Of a DNA stretch of 64,000 bases, positions 16,248 to 24,704 are shown in pieces. Position 1 is the first letter of the stretch, and each line of letters opens with the position of its first letter. The notes beneath the pieces were generated by a model. That model did not search any database, was not told where the DNA came from, and was given only the letters and a program-made list of their open reading frames with translations. This DNA is from an uncultured Serinicoccus sp. (GTDB lineage: Bacteria; Actinomycetota; Actinomycetes; Actinomycetales; Dermatophilaceae), in contig NZ_CANKYH010000007.1 of assembly GCF_947487915.1 (NCBI RefSeq), positions 224,488-288,487 of the forward strand, given 5' to 3'. The translations under genes were made by a program, and so were the position numbers.

Positions 16248-17732
16248 ATGGACAGGGTCTGGGATGTCATCGTGGTCGGTGCCGGCGCTGCGGGGCTGGC
16301 CTGCTCGGTCGCGGCCGCGGAGGCCGGCGCCTCGGTGCTGCTCCTCGAGCGCGGCCGCTCCCTGGGCGGGACGACGATGTACTCGGTCGGGTCGATGACG
16401 GCCGCGGGGACGTCCTTGCAGCGGCGAGCGGGGATCGAGGATGACACCGAGCAGCTGATCGAGGACATGTGGGGCTACCCGGACGCCGGGCTGTCCGGCG
16501 ACGCACCCGACCTGCGCCGCCTCTACGCCGAGGAGTCGGGTCCGACGCTGGAGTGGCTGGTCCGGCACGGGGTGCAGTTCACCCTGCCCAATATCGAGCC
16601 GCCGCACCGCGTGGCCCGGATGCACAACGTCATCCCGGGCTCCCGGAGCTACATCACCCGACTCGAGGAGGCCGCCCGTGCTGCAGGGGTGCACGTGGTG
16701 CTCTCCACCGAGGTGCGTGAGCTGGTGCTGGAGGACGGCGAGGTGCGCGGCGCAGTGGTCGCCGGCCCCGCGGGGACGTCCACGGTCCTGGCGCGCCGTG
16801 GGGTCGTGCTCGCCACCGGGGACTTCAGCGGCAACAGCGGCATGCGTCAGCAGCACCTGCCCGAGGCCGCGGCCGCCGCGCTCCCGATCAACCCCGAGGC
16901 GCTGGGGACCGGGCACCAGCTGGCGGCGCAGGCCGGGGGCGAGCTCGTCGCGATGGACCGCCTCTTCGGGCCGCAGCTGCGCTTCGGTCCGCCACCCCGC
17001 CGTGGGTGGCTGGACCGGCTGCCGACCTGGCGCTGGCTGTGCGCGATCGAGGGCGCCGTCGTCCGTCGCGTCCCCGCCTCGGCTCTGCGTCCCGTGGTCA
17101 AGTCCCTCCTCGTGACGCACATGTCCCCGACGGACTCGCTGTTCCGATCCGGTGCGGTCCTGGTCGACCGCGACGGGGTGCGTTTCGGCCTGGAGGAGGA
17201 CCCGGCCAGGGAGCTGTCGGCTCGTCCAGGCTCCACGGGCTACATCATCATGGACGAGTCGGTGGCCAAGACCTTCGACAGGGAACCGAACTTCATCTCC
17301 ACGGCGCCCGGCATCGCCTTCGCGTACTTCACCGACTACCGCCGGGGACGACCCGACCTGGTGACCACGTCCGACACCGTCGAGGACCTGGCCTCCCGCC
17401 TCGGCATGGGGACGGACCAGCTCGTCTCCTCGGTCCGGTCGTCCGGCCTGCGCGGCCCCTTCGTCGCGATGGGACCGGTGCACAGCATGCTCACCGTGAC
17501 CGAGGGCGCAGTACGGGTCGACCAGTCCCTCGAGGTGCAACGACCGGACGGGCAGCCCGTGCGCGGACTGTTCGCGATCGGCGCCGTGGGCCAAGGGGGG
17601 ATGCTGCTCAAGGGACACGGGCACCACATCGGCTGGGCGATGACCTCGGGTCGGGTGCTCGGTGTGCGCCTGGCGGCTCGGCCGCTGGACGGGCGGACGA
17701 CGGGGAGCCTCAGCGAGGAGGAGGCCGCATGA
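16248..17732 (+). CDS. FAD-dependent oxidoreductase, fumarate-reductase flavoprotein-like
   Basis: 494-residue flavoprotein of the FAD_binding_2 / succinate dehydrogenase flavoprotein family. ATG 16248 follows a strong AGGAGG. The N-terminal dinucleotide motif VVGAGAAGLACSVAAAEAGASVLLLE is intact, then SLGGTTMYSVGSMTAAGTS, and the C-terminal GLFAIGAVGQGGMLLKGHGHHIGWAMTSGRVLG block closes the FAD site. Single-subunit members reduce or oxidise double bonds next to carboxylates, or 3-ketosteroids. Here, next to tartrate-type genes, oxidation of a hydroxy acid or reduction of an unsaturated acid is plausible. It overlaps the RraA-like gene by four bases, so the two proteins act in one pathway. 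Confidence 0.85.
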   Translation: MDRVWDVIVVGAGAAGLACSVAAAEAGASVLLLERGRSLGGTTMYSVGSMTAAGTSLQRRAGIEDDTEQLIEDMWGYPDAGLSGDAPDLRRLYAEESGPTLEWLVRHGVQFTLPNIEPPHRVARMHNVIPGSRSYITRLEEAARAAGVHVVLSTEVRELVLEDGEVRGAVVAGPAGTSTVLARRGVVLATGDFSGNSGMRQQHLPEAAAAALPINPEALGTGHQLAAQAGGELVAMDRLFGPQLRFGPPPRRGWLDRLPTWRWLCAIEGAVVRRVPASALRPVVKSLLVTHMSPTDSLFRSGAVLVDRDGVRFGLEEDPARELSARPGSTGYIIMDESVAKTFDREPNFISTAPGIAFAYFTDYRRGRPDLVTTSDTVEDLASRLGMGTDQLVSSVRSSGLRGPFVAMGPVHSMLTVTEGAVRVDQSLEVQRPDGQPVRGLFAIGAVGQGGMLLKGHGHHIGWAMTSGRVLGVRLAARPLDGRTTGSLSEEEAA

Positions 17733-18418
17733 ACCGCGTGCTCACTGATGAGGAGCTGGGCTTCCTGAGGGGTGTGGACAGCCCCACGGTCGCCAACGCC
17801 ATCGAGAGACTGTCGCTGCGGGACCGTACGCACGGCTTCATCGGCGGCCGCGTGCGTTGCACCTTCCCGGACCTGGGGGTGATGGCTGGCCGTGCCCTGA
17901 CCGTCCGGGTCAGTGATGCTCCTGGCCCGCCGCCTCAGCGTGAGCAGTGGTGGCGTCTGTGGGAGGAGCTGGAGGGCATGCAGGGGCCGACGGTGCTCGT
18001 CTTCGCCGATGCCAGCGGCGCACCTCACCGCGTCGCCTATGCCGGCGAGGTGATGGTCCGCCTGGCTCGCCGTCTGGGGGCGGTGGGGATGGTCACCGAC
18101 GGCGCCCTCCGGGATCTCGACGAGGTGCACACCCTGGGTTTCCACTACTTCATGCGCTACCCCGTGGTCTCGCACGCCAACTTCGAGGTCGTGTCGGTCG
18201 GGGAACCGGTGGTCGTCGACGGCCAGCAGATCCGGACGGGCGACCTGCTGCACGGGGACGCCAACGGCATCGTCGTCGTCCCGTGGGAGGGCCTTGGCGG
18301 ACTGCCCGAGCAGGTGGAGGCGGTCCGGAGCACCGAGGCCGCGGAGATGGCCTTCATCGAGAGCGAGGAGTTCACCCTGGACCGCCTCAAGGAGCGGCGC
18401 GGCTACGGCACCCGCTAG
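17729..18418 (+). CDS. RraA-family protein, 4-hydroxy-4-methyl-2-oxoglutarate aldolase / oxaloacetate decarboxylase type
   Basis: 229-residue RraA-fold protein. The conserved block GAVGMVTDGALRDLDEV near residues 118-132 supplies the Arg and metal-binding Asp of HMG/CHA aldolases; GGRVRCTFPDLGVMAGRALTV and the GDLLHGDANGIVVVP segment also match. These class II aldolases retro-cleave 4-hydroxy-2-oxo acids and decarboxylate oxaloacetate. The start ATG overlaps the flavoprotein stop (ATGA). Its operon partner and the D-tartrate dehydratase across the divergent promoter make a pyruvate-forming step likely. The alternative, an RNase E inhibitor role, does not fit the context. Confidence 0.83.
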   Translation: MNRVLTDEELGFLRGVDSPTVANAIERLSLRDRTHGFIGGRVRCTFPDLGVMAGRALTVRVSDAPGPPPQREQWWRLWEELEGMQGPTVLVFADASGAPHRVAYAGEVMVRLARRLGAVGMVTDGALRDLDEVHTLGFHYFMRYPVVSHANFEVVSVGEPVVVDGQQIRTGDLLHGDANGIVVVPWEGLGGLPEQVEAVRSTEAAEMAFIESEEFTLDRLKERRGYGTR

Positions 18419-18422
18419 GCCC

Positions 18423-18442
18423 TGTCCCCCTTGGCAGGGACA
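18423..18442. terminator. possible hairpin after the RraA-like gene
   Basis: TGTCCC and GGGACA form a 6-bp stem with an 8-base loop, five bases after the stop, between convergent genes. No T-tract follows, so this is only suggestive. Confidence 0.3.
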
Positions 18443-18489
18443 CCTCCACCTGCTCCTCGTCGGCCCGCTCCGCCGCAGGGCGTCGCTCG

Positions 18490-19140
18490 TCAGACAGGAC
18501 GACCGTTCACCTCGGCCCGGTTACGGATGCCCCGCAGCATCCGCTCGGTCATGACGAAGCTGGCCACCGAGACGGTCTCGACCAGCGGCCGCGCCCAGCG
18601 GCTCAGGTAGCGGTATCGCTCCCGGACCACCAATCTGCTGCCGTCGGGGGACCGGGGGTGGAGGGTGAAGGACCAGGTGAAGTCGTAGGGCATCGAGGAC
18701 GTGTCTCTGGTGGCCTCACCGGTGGCGGAGACCGCGCCGCGGACGACCATGGCCCGTGGCGGATCGATCACCGCGAGCCGCAGCGCGACGTCAGGGTGAA
18801 GCCGGAAGTCGTCGCCGACCTCCGGGTGCTGCCACTCCTCGACCACACGGGTGGCGCTCGCCATCCGGCAGCCGACGAGGTTCTCCAGCCAGTCGTAGGA
18901 GTAGAGACCCCCTCGTGCCTGCCCCATCTGCGCCAACCACGGCCATACCGCCTCGACCGGGGCGTCGATGCTGATCGCCCGGGTCGCCACCAGGTCGGGA
19001 CGAGGCAGGAGGTCGTCCCCAGGCAGTGCGCGAGACACCTCGTCGGCAGTAGCGCCCCAGGTGAGGACGCGGGGTCGTATGACGAGGTGCAGCCCCGCCG
19101 CTCCCAGGACGGTCAACACTGCGCGCGCCAGCACCCGCAT
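18490..19140 (-). CDS. membrane-anchored SRPBCC-like protein
   Basis: 216-residue protein from ATG 19140 ([19 protein letters not shown]). One N-terminal hydrophobic segment is followed by a START/SRPBCC-type fold: [39 protein letters not shown] is the usual opening of polyketide-cyclase-like proteins, and [40 protein letters not shown] is the closing long helix. Such proteins bind hydrophobic ligands; no enzyme activity can be assigned. It stands alone between convergent and codirectional genes, with a 49-base gap to the TIM-like isomerase gene. Confidence 0.75.
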   Translation of the reverse strand: MRVLARAVLTVLGAAGLHLVIRPRVLTWGATADEVSRALPGDDLLPRPDLVATRAISIDAPVEAVWPWLAQMGQARGGLYSYDWLENLVGCRMASATRVVEEWQHPEVGDDFRLHPDVALRLAVIDPPRAMVVRGAVSATGEATRDTSSMPYDFTWSFTLHPRSPDGSRLVVRERYRYLSRWARPLVETVSVASFVMTERMLRGIRNRAEVNGRPV

Positions 19141-19189
19141 ACTCCTAGCGTGGCACCGAGACGGGCCTGTGGGAACCACGTCGGGAAGG

Positions 19190-19906
19190 TCACTCGGCCG
19201 CTGACAGCGCCGCCTCGTACCCCTCCCGGGCCGCCTCGATGAAGAGCTGGGCCGCCTGCTGCGGTGACGGCGCCTGGAGGACACCGGACGTCGAGCCGGT
19301 GCCGTGGGCACCGCTGCGCATGATGTCGTACGCGTCGCGCGGAGCTGCCACCCCTCCCGCATGCATGACCAGGACACCGGGTGCCGCCTGGGTGACCTGG
19401 TGGGTGGCCGGTCGGATCCACGGCCGCTCGCCGGCTCCCGCGCCCCCGATGAGCGCGGGGGGTTCGTAGAGCACGATGGTCGGCCCGCGCCTGGCGACCT
19501 CCACGGCCTGCTCGTCGGTGTCGGCGCACACCATCGTCAGCAGGCCCGCCTGCTCGGCACGCTCCATGGTCCGGGTGAGGAGCAGGGGGTCCAGCGGATG
19601 GCCGACGTGGTTGAGCATGACACCGTCGGCGCCGGCGTCCACCAGGCTCTCCGCCGTGGTGCGACCCACGCTGACGCCCTGCTCGTCGGCGTCCATCGTC
19701 TGGGCGAAGACGTATGCGTCGGGCACCGCCGCGCGGACCTGCGCGATGAGCGCTGTCGGCACGGTGAGGATGACGCCCACCCCCTGGTCGCGACCGGCCC
19801 GGGCGGCCGCCGTACCGACGGAGACGATCTCCGGCAGACGCAGGAGGTTCTTCGGTCCGATCTCGAAGAAGGGGGCCTTCAGAGGCGGGCGGCCAGCCGT
19901 CGGCAT
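19190..19906 (-). CDS. triosephosphate-isomerase-like TIM barrel (tetrulose-phosphate isomerase candidate)
   Basis: 238-residue isomerase of the short, archaeal-like TIM group. The opening [12 protein letters not shown] supplies the substrate-binding Lys, [14 protein letters not shown] the catalytic His region, and [10 protein letters not shown] the catalytic Glu, followed by [14 protein letters not shown] at the phosphate site. Members of this group are found beside polyol catabolic genes, where some isomerise erythrulose phosphates rather than triose phosphates. It is coupled to the DeoR-type regulator gene (stop and start share one base) and faces an importer, kinase and SDR operon, which supports a C3-C4 sugar-alcohol role. 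The precise substrate is inference. Confidence 0.75.
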   Translation of the reverse strand: MPTAGRPPLKAPFFEIGPKNLLRLPEIVSVGTAAARAGRDQGVGVILTVPTALIAQVRAAVPDAYVFAQTMDADEQGVSVGRTTAESLVDAGADGVMLNHVGHPLDPLLLTRTMERAEQAGLLTMVCADTDEQAVEVARRGPTIVLYEPPALIGGAGAGERPWIRPATHQVTQAAPGVLVMHAGGVAAPRDAYDIMRSGAHGTGSTSGVLQAPSPQQAAQLFIEAAREGYEAALSAAE

Positions 19907-20712
19907 CAGGCCATCTCCACGGCTGCCGAGCGCGGCTCGACCAGGCGGACCGTGACGTGGGAGGGAAGGTCGGCCAGCACGGCGTCGTCGGGAGCGGCAT
20001 CCGTCACGATGACGTCGATCTCCTCGAAGTTCGCCACCCTCGACATGAGCACCCTGCCGAGCTTGGAGTGGTCGAACGCCAGCACCACGCGGTCGGAACG
20101 CTCCAGAGCCAGCCTCTTGCCGGCGCTCTCGTCCGGGTCGTAGTCCGTCAGACCCTGGCGAGGGTGCACCCCGCTGATCCCCATCACGTAGGTGTCGACG
20201 TTGTAGTGGCGAAGGTCGTCGGCCATCGTGGAGCTGGTCGTCGTCATCTCCGAGGCCTTGAGCCGCCCCCCGAGCAGGAACACCTCGACCTGCTCCTCGT
20301 CGGCCAGCTCGGCCGCGACGAGCAGGCTACGGGTCAGCACGGTCAAGGGCTGGCCCCGTCCCCGGAGGGCGTGCGCCGCCGCCAGCGCCGTGCTCCCCCC
20401 GTCGAAGAAGACGACCTCCCCCGTGCCGAGCAGGTCGGCGACAGCACGCCCGATGTGCGCCTTGGTCTCGTGCTCGCTCACCGCGCGGTCGGACAAGGAG
20501 GGCTCTGTGCTCTTCGACTCGACCATGACGGCCCGACCCCCCATGAGGCGCCGGACGACACCACGGTCCTCCAGGGCCTCCAGGTCGCGCCTGATGGTCA
20601 TCGCGGAGACCTCGAAGTGGGTCGCCAGACTGGTGATGTCGACCTCCGACCGGTCCCTCATGAGTGCCTCGATCTCGGCTCGCCTCTGCTGCACTCCGCG
20701 GCCCATCGCCAT
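19906..20712 (-). CDS. DeoR-family transcriptional regulator
   Basis: 268-residue repressor of sugar catabolism. I place the start at ATG 20712, six bases after GGAGGA; the open frame runs upstream to 20814 without support. The DeoR winged helix reads RRAEIEALMRDRSEVDITSLATHFEVSAMTIRRDLEALEDRGVVRR, and the effector domain has the sugar-phosphate-binding FFDGGSTALAAAHAL loop. Effectors of the family are phosphorylated sugars. It is divergent from the ABC-importer operon and cotranscribed with the isomerase gene. Several inverted repeats in the 194-base gap could be its operators. Confidence 0.9.
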   Translation of the reverse strand: MAMGRGVQQRRAEIEALMRDRSEVDITSLATHFEVSAMTIRRDLEALEDRGVVRRLMGGRAVMVESKSTEPSLSDRAVSEHETKAHIGRAVADLLGTGEVVFFDGGSTALAAAHALRGRGQPLTVLTRSLLVAAELADEEQVEVFLLGGRLKASEMTTTSSTMADDLRHYNVDTYVMGISGVHPRQGLTDYDPDESAGKRLALERSDRVVLAFDHSKLGRVLMSRVANFEEIDVIVTDAAPDDAVLADLPSHVTVRLVEPRSAAVEMA

Positions 20713-20793
20713 GAGAACTCCTCCACTCGACGGTGGCGTCGACGACGCCCGCTCCTGCTCGAACGTAGCACAGCGACTGCCTCTAGATGTCAG

Positions 20794-20804
20794 ATTGTCA
20801 CAAT
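20794..20804. promoter_or_regulatory. palindrome ATTGTCACAAT in divergent gap
   Basis: Perfect 5-1-5 palindrome in an unusually AT-rich part of the DeoR/importer gap, closer to the DeoR side. It could be an operator or part of the regulator's promoter. Confidence 0.45.
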
Positions 20805-20825
20805 TTTGCCGCACCTCTTGCCACC

Positions 20826-20876
20826 TTGCTGAGACTTGGTTACATTTCGGTGTAATCGCCTCACATCGATAGGCGA
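20826..20876 (+). promoter_or_regulatory. candidate promoter and two inverted repeats before the importer operon
   Basis: TTGCTG (20826) and TGTAAT (20851) are possible -35 and -10 boxes with a 19-base spacer. TTACA-N6-TGTAA (20840-20855) is a perfect inverted repeat over the -10. TCGCCT-N9-AGGCGA (20856-20876) follows directly. Both repeats sit where a DeoR repressor would block transcription. The GTG start is at 20907. Confidence 0.5.
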
Positions 20877-20906
20877 GGTCGTGATTGCCCCTCGGAAGGA
20901 CGACCC

Positions 20907-22346
20907 GTGTACATCCCCCCTTCGCTCCCCCGCACCCGGCCCGTCAGCATGTCACGCAGGGTGGTGCTGGCCGGCAGCCTCACCGGCGCCCTCCTCCTCA
21001 CGGCGTGCGGCGGCTCCTCCGACGACCTGGACCCCTCGGCCGCCGGCGGTTGGTCGCAGGAGTATGCAGGCACCGAGCTGAACGTCCTGGCCGAGGCCAC
21101 CCTCAACTCCGACATCCTGGCCCAGATGGCCCCGGAGTTCACGTCCATGACCGGCATCGAGGTCACGATCGAGACGGCGCCCTTCGCGCAGCTGGTGCAG
21201 CGAGCCACCCTGGACTTCTCGACCTCGCAGGGCGACTTCGACGTCGTCTCCATCCCCTACGACTACCTGGGCGCCTACGCGGGCAGCGGCTACCTCGAGG
21301 ACTTCGCCCCGCTGATGGAGGCCAACGCGGACAAGGTCAGCGACGACTTCAGCCAGGAGAACGTCATCCCCGGGCTGTGGGACACCGCCGCGCAGTGGGA
21401 CGGCGCCTACTACGGCATGCCGAGCAACAGCGCGGTCACCATGATGATGTACCGGCAGGACCTCTTCGAGGACGAGTCGGAGCAGGCGGCCTTCATGGAC
21501 GCCTACGGCTACGAGCTGGCACCGGCCACGACCTGGGAGCAGTACGCCGACATCGCCGAGTTCTTCACCCGGGACGCCGGTGAGCAGCTGGCCGGGGAGA
21601 CGCTGTCCGAGCCCCTCTACGGCGTGACCCTGGCCGGCAAACGGCACGAGGCGGCGGTCTTCGAGTGGCTCAACTACGCCAACTCCTTCGGTGGTGGCGT
21701 GCTCTCCCCCGAGGGCGAGCTCATCCTGGACACCGACGAGTCCGTGGACAGCCTCGACTACATGAGCTCCCTGGGCGAGTTCGCGCCCCCGGGATACACC
21801 TCGGCCACCTGGGACGAGGTGACGGCCCAGCTGCAGCAGGGCATCGCCGTCCAGGCCATCTCCTGGGGCGACACCGCCGGGGCCATGGAGAACCCCGACC
21901 AGTCGGCCGTCGTCGGCAAGATGGCCTACGGCGACATCCCGGTGCTGGACGAGGGCGACGAGCACCACGCCCTGCACGGCGCCTGGACCTACGGCATCAG
22001 CACCGAGGCCAGCGACGCGGACGCGGCATACCTCTTCGTCGCATGGGCGCTGTCGGAGCCGGTCCAGAAGCAGATCGGTGAGATGGGCGGCGTGCCGGCC
22101 ACCTTCTCCGCCTTCGAGGACCCCGAGCTGCTCGAGACGCTGCCGTCTTGGCCGCAGCAGCTGCGCAGCCTGGAGAACGCGGTCGCCCGGCCCCGCAACG
22201 CCGAGTGGCCGCAGATGCTGGACCAGCTCATGCTGCAGGTCTCCAACGGCCTGGTGGGCGAGGCCACACCGCAGGAGGCGCTGACCGACGCGCAGGACGA
22301 GATCACCGGCATCCTCGGTGACAAGCTGCCGCTGACGGAGTTCTGA
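20907..22346 (+). CDS. sugar ABC transporter substrate-binding lipoprotein (family 1)
   Basis: 479-residue extracytoplasmic binding protein of the MalE/UgpB type. The GTG at 20907 follows GGAAGGA at six bases; an internal ATG (MSRRVVLAG) is an alternative. The signal peptide ends in the lipobox LLTAC-GGSSD. The mature protein starts with ELNVLAEATLNSDILAQMAPEF and has the PSNSAVTMMMYRQDLF and ALHGAWTYGIS segments of family 1. It captures a sugar or polyol for the two permeases encoded next. The ATPase of this importer is not in the operon and is probably a shared MsiK-like protein, common in actinobacteria. Confidence 0.92.
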   Translation: MYIPPSLPRTRPVSMSRRVVLAGSLTGALLLTACGGSSDDLDPSAAGGWSQEYAGTELNVLAEATLNSDILAQMAPEFTSMTGIEVTIETAPFAQLVQRATLDFSTSQGDFDVVSIPYDYLGAYAGSGYLEDFAPLMEANADKVSDDFSQENVIPGLWDTAAQWDGAYYGMPSNSAVTMMMYRQDLFEDESEQAAFMDAYGYELAPATTWEQYADIAEFFTRDAGEQLAGETLSEPLYGVTLAGKRHEAAVFEWLNYANSFGGGVLSPEGELILDTDESVDSLDYMSSLGEFAPPGYTSATWDEVTAQLQQGIAVQAISWGDTAGAMENPDQSAVVGKMAYGDIPVLDEGDEHHALHGAWTYGISTEASDADAAYLFVAWALSEPVQKQIGEMGGVPATFSAFEDPELLETLPSWPQQLRSLENAVARPRNAEWPQMLDQLMLQVSNGLVGEATPQEALTDAQDEITGILGDKLPLTEF

Positions 22347-22351
22347 GCCCG

Positions 22352-23281
22352 ATGACGATCGCCGTGGAGCCTGGGCGCGAAGCACCGCCCCCACCGGCGC
22401 CGAGGAGGAGGACGGTGCGCTGGGCGCGGATCGGGATGCAGGCACCCAGCCTCGTCATCCTGATGCTGGTGCTGGCGTTCCCGCTCGTCTACAGCCTGCT
22501 GCTGAGCTTCCAGTCCTACAGCCCGGTCGACCCGGCTGCCGACGGTCGGTGGATCGGGCTGGACAACTACGCACGGATGTTCACCGACACCCAGTTCGGC
22601 CAGGCCATCCTCGTCACCCTGGGGTATGTCGTGCTCGCCGTGGCTCTCGAGACGCTCCTCGGTCTCGTCCTAGGCATCTGGCTGTCGCGTCTGGTCCGGA
22701 CGCGACGCCTGATGACGTCCCTCCTGCTGCTGCCGATGATCGCCACTCCCCTCGTGGTCGGGCTGATGTTCAGCTTCGGCCTCAACCCCCAGTTCGGCTA
22801 CATGACCTCGGCGCTGCAGTCGCTCGGGCTGATCGGCGAGGCGGGGGTGCTGGACAGCCCCGTCGGGGCGTTCGCGGCCCTCGTCGTCATGGACGTGTGG
22901 GAGTGGACCCCCTTCATCGCCCTCATGGTGCTGGCGGGCCTGTCGGCCGCACCCGAGGCCCAGATCCAGGCAGCGCAGCTCGACGGGTGCTCGACCTTCC
23001 AGATCTACTGGCACGTCATGCTGCCCATGATCCGCCCGGTGATCGGGGTGGCCATCCTGTTCCGGGCGACCGAGGCGATCCGCATGTTCGACCAGGTCTA
23101 CATCCTCACCGGCGGCGGCCCCGGATCGGCCACCACGGTCAACGACATCTTCCAGTACCGCGTGAGCTTCACCGCGTTCGACATGAGCTACGGGGCGACG
23201 CTCGGCATCGCGACGTTCGCCGTCGTCGTGACGCTGACCTGGGTGCTCTTCCGCTACCTCAACCGAAGGGGTGCAGCATGA
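22352..23281 (+). CDS. sugar ABC transporter permease (MalF/UgpA type)
   Basis: 309-residue inner-membrane permease with six helices. The head MTIAVEPGREAPPPP is cytoplasmic, the first helix is near residues 30-52, and the coupling EAA loop reads EAQIQAAQLDGCSTFQIYWHVMLPMIRPV near residue 205. GGGPGSATTVNDIFQYRVSF before the last helix is typical of the family. The gene starts five bases after the binding-protein stop and overlaps the next permease by four bases. Confidence 0.93.
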   Translation: MTIAVEPGREAPPPPAPRRRTVRWARIGMQAPSLVILMLVLAFPLVYSLLLSFQSYSPVDPAADGRWIGLDNYARMFTDTQFGQAILVTLGYVVLAVALETLLGLVLGIWLSRLVRTRRLMTSLLLLPMIATPLVVGLMFSFGLNPQFGYMTSALQSLGLIGEAGVLDSPVGAFAALVVMDVWEWTPFIALMVLAGLSAAPEAQIQAAQLDGCSTFQIYWHVMLPMIRPVIGVAILFRATEAIRMFDQVYILTGGGPGSATTVNDIFQYRVSFTAFDMSYGATLGIATFAVVVTLTWVLFRYLNRRGAA

Positions 23282-24159
23282 CGACCACGGACGCCCGGGT
23301 CGAGACCCGGCCGCAGAGGACCGAGCAGCCCCGCCGGACGCCACGACGCGCGTTCGTCACCGTCCTCTCGGTGCTGGTCCCCGCCGCACTGATGCTCGCC
23401 TACCTCTCGCCCATCGTGTGGCTGGTCCTGACCTCGTTCAAGAACCGGGTGGACATCTTCTCCTCCGCCCCCACGGTGTTCTTCACCCCGACCCTCGCCA
23501 ACTACGTCGAGGCCTTCGTGGACAAGGGCTTCACCGAGAACCTCGTGAACTCCGCGGTGGTGGGCATCGCCTCCACGCTGATCGCGCTCCTGGTGGGCCT
23601 GCCGGCGGCCTACAGCCTCAGCCGCGCCAGCAAGGGCGAGGGCTTCATGATGGCGCTCCTGGCCGCCCGGCTGCTGCCGGCCATGGTGCTGGCCGTCCCG
23701 CTCTTCGTGCTCGCCTCCAACCTCGGGCTCCGCGACACCTACGCCGGCCTCATCGCCGCGCACCTGACCTTCGCGCTGCCGTTCACGGTATGGATGATGC
23801 GCGGCTTCTTCCTCGCTGTGCCGGTGGCCCTCGACGAGGCGGCGCAGCTGGACGGGTGCGGGGAGTGGGGCACCTTCCTGCGGGTCATCATGCCCATCGT
23901 CAAGCCCGGTCTGGCCGCGACCGCCATCTTCTGCCTCATCAACTCCTGGAACGAGTTCCTCTTCGCGCTGGTCCTCACCGGGCGGGAGACCCAGACGCTG
24001 CCGGTGGCCATCCCGAGCCTCATCACCCCGATCGGCACCTCCTGGGGCCAGGTCGCGGCCGTGGGCACCGTCACGGTCATGCCGGTCATGATCGTGGCCT
24101 TCATCGTCCAGAAGCACATCGTTGCCGGCATGACCGGCGGAGCCATCTCAGCGGAGTGA
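23278..24159 (+). CDS. sugar ABC transporter permease (MalG/UgpE type)
   Basis: 293-residue permease, start ATG 23278 overlapping the previous stop (ATGA). Helices begin near residue 25 (FVTVLSVLVPAALMLAYLSPIVW). The EAA loop is ALDEAAQLDGCGEWGTFLRVIMPIVKPGL near residue 200, followed by CLINSWNEFLFALVL as in all MalG homologues. It forms the channel with the preceding permease and uses a separate ATPase. The far open frame upstream is a shadow of the first permease gene. Confidence 0.93.
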   Translation: MTTTDARVETRPQRTEQPRRTPRRAFVTVLSVLVPAALMLAYLSPIVWLVLTSFKNRVDIFSSAPTVFFTPTLANYVEAFVDKGFTENLVNSAVVGIASTLIALLVGLPAAYSLSRASKGEGFMMALLAARLLPAMVLAVPLFVLASNLGLRDTYAGLIAAHLTFALPFTVWMMRGFFLAVPVALDEAAQLDGCGEWGTFLRVIMPIVKPGLAATAIFCLINSWNEFLFALVLTGRETQTLPVAIPSLITPIGTSWGQVAAVGTVTVMPVMIVAFIVQKHIVAGMTGGAISAE

Positions 24160-24203
24160 GCCACACGCAGCCCCGCACCGCCCTCGCCTCTCAGGAGACA
24201 CCC

Positions 24204-24704
24204 ATGCTGGTCCGATCCACCACCACCGTCATCCAGACCCCGGCTCGCCAGGAGTTCTTCGACGTGACCGAGCAGTTCACCGCCTTCATCACCGAGTCCG
24301 GGTGCGCGGACGGGCTCGCCGTCGCCTACACCCAGCACACCAGCTGCTGCGTGTTCATCCAGGAGGAGTCGGAGGACACGACCTACTACGGGACCCAGCT
24401 GCTCCTCCAGGACACGCTCAACGTCCTGGCCAAGATCGCGCCGCCGACACGGAACGAGGGCCAGTACCTGCACCCGGGCCCCATCCACATCAAGAACGCC
24501 GCGGACCTGCGCGGGGAGCACCCGTCCTGGGGCCTGAACACCGACGGCCACATCATCTCCTCCATCCTGGGCCGCTCCGCGACGGTGCCGGTGGTCGACG
24601 GCGAACCCGTCCTCGGCGAATTCGGGCGCATCTACGTCGGGGACCTGGACTCGGTCCGCGCCCGGGAGCGGACCGTCTACTTCACCGTCCTGGGTGCCCC
24701 GTGA
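24204..24704 (+). CDS. YjbQ/UPF0047 family protein
   Basis: 166-residue secondary thiamine-phosphate-synthase-like fold protein. ATG 24204 follows AGGAGA. Family marks are the TQHTSCCVFIQEE segment near residue 48, the HIKNAADLRGEHPSWG block and SSILGRSATVPVVDGEPVLGEFGRIYVGDLD near the end. The cellular role of YjbQ proteins is unsettled. Here it is embedded between an importer and a kinase gene, overlapping the latter by four bases (GTGA), so it is translated with a sugar pathway. A sugar-phosphate-related job is an inference worth testing. Confidence 0.85.
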   Translation: MLVRSTTTVIQTPARQEFFDVTEQFTAFITESGCADGLAVAYTQHTSCCVFIQEESEDTTYYGTQLLLQDTLNVLAKIAPPTRNEGQYLHPGPIHIKNAADLRGEHPSWGLNTDGHIISSILGRSATVPVVDGEPVLGEFGRIYVGDLDSVRARERTVYFTVLGAP

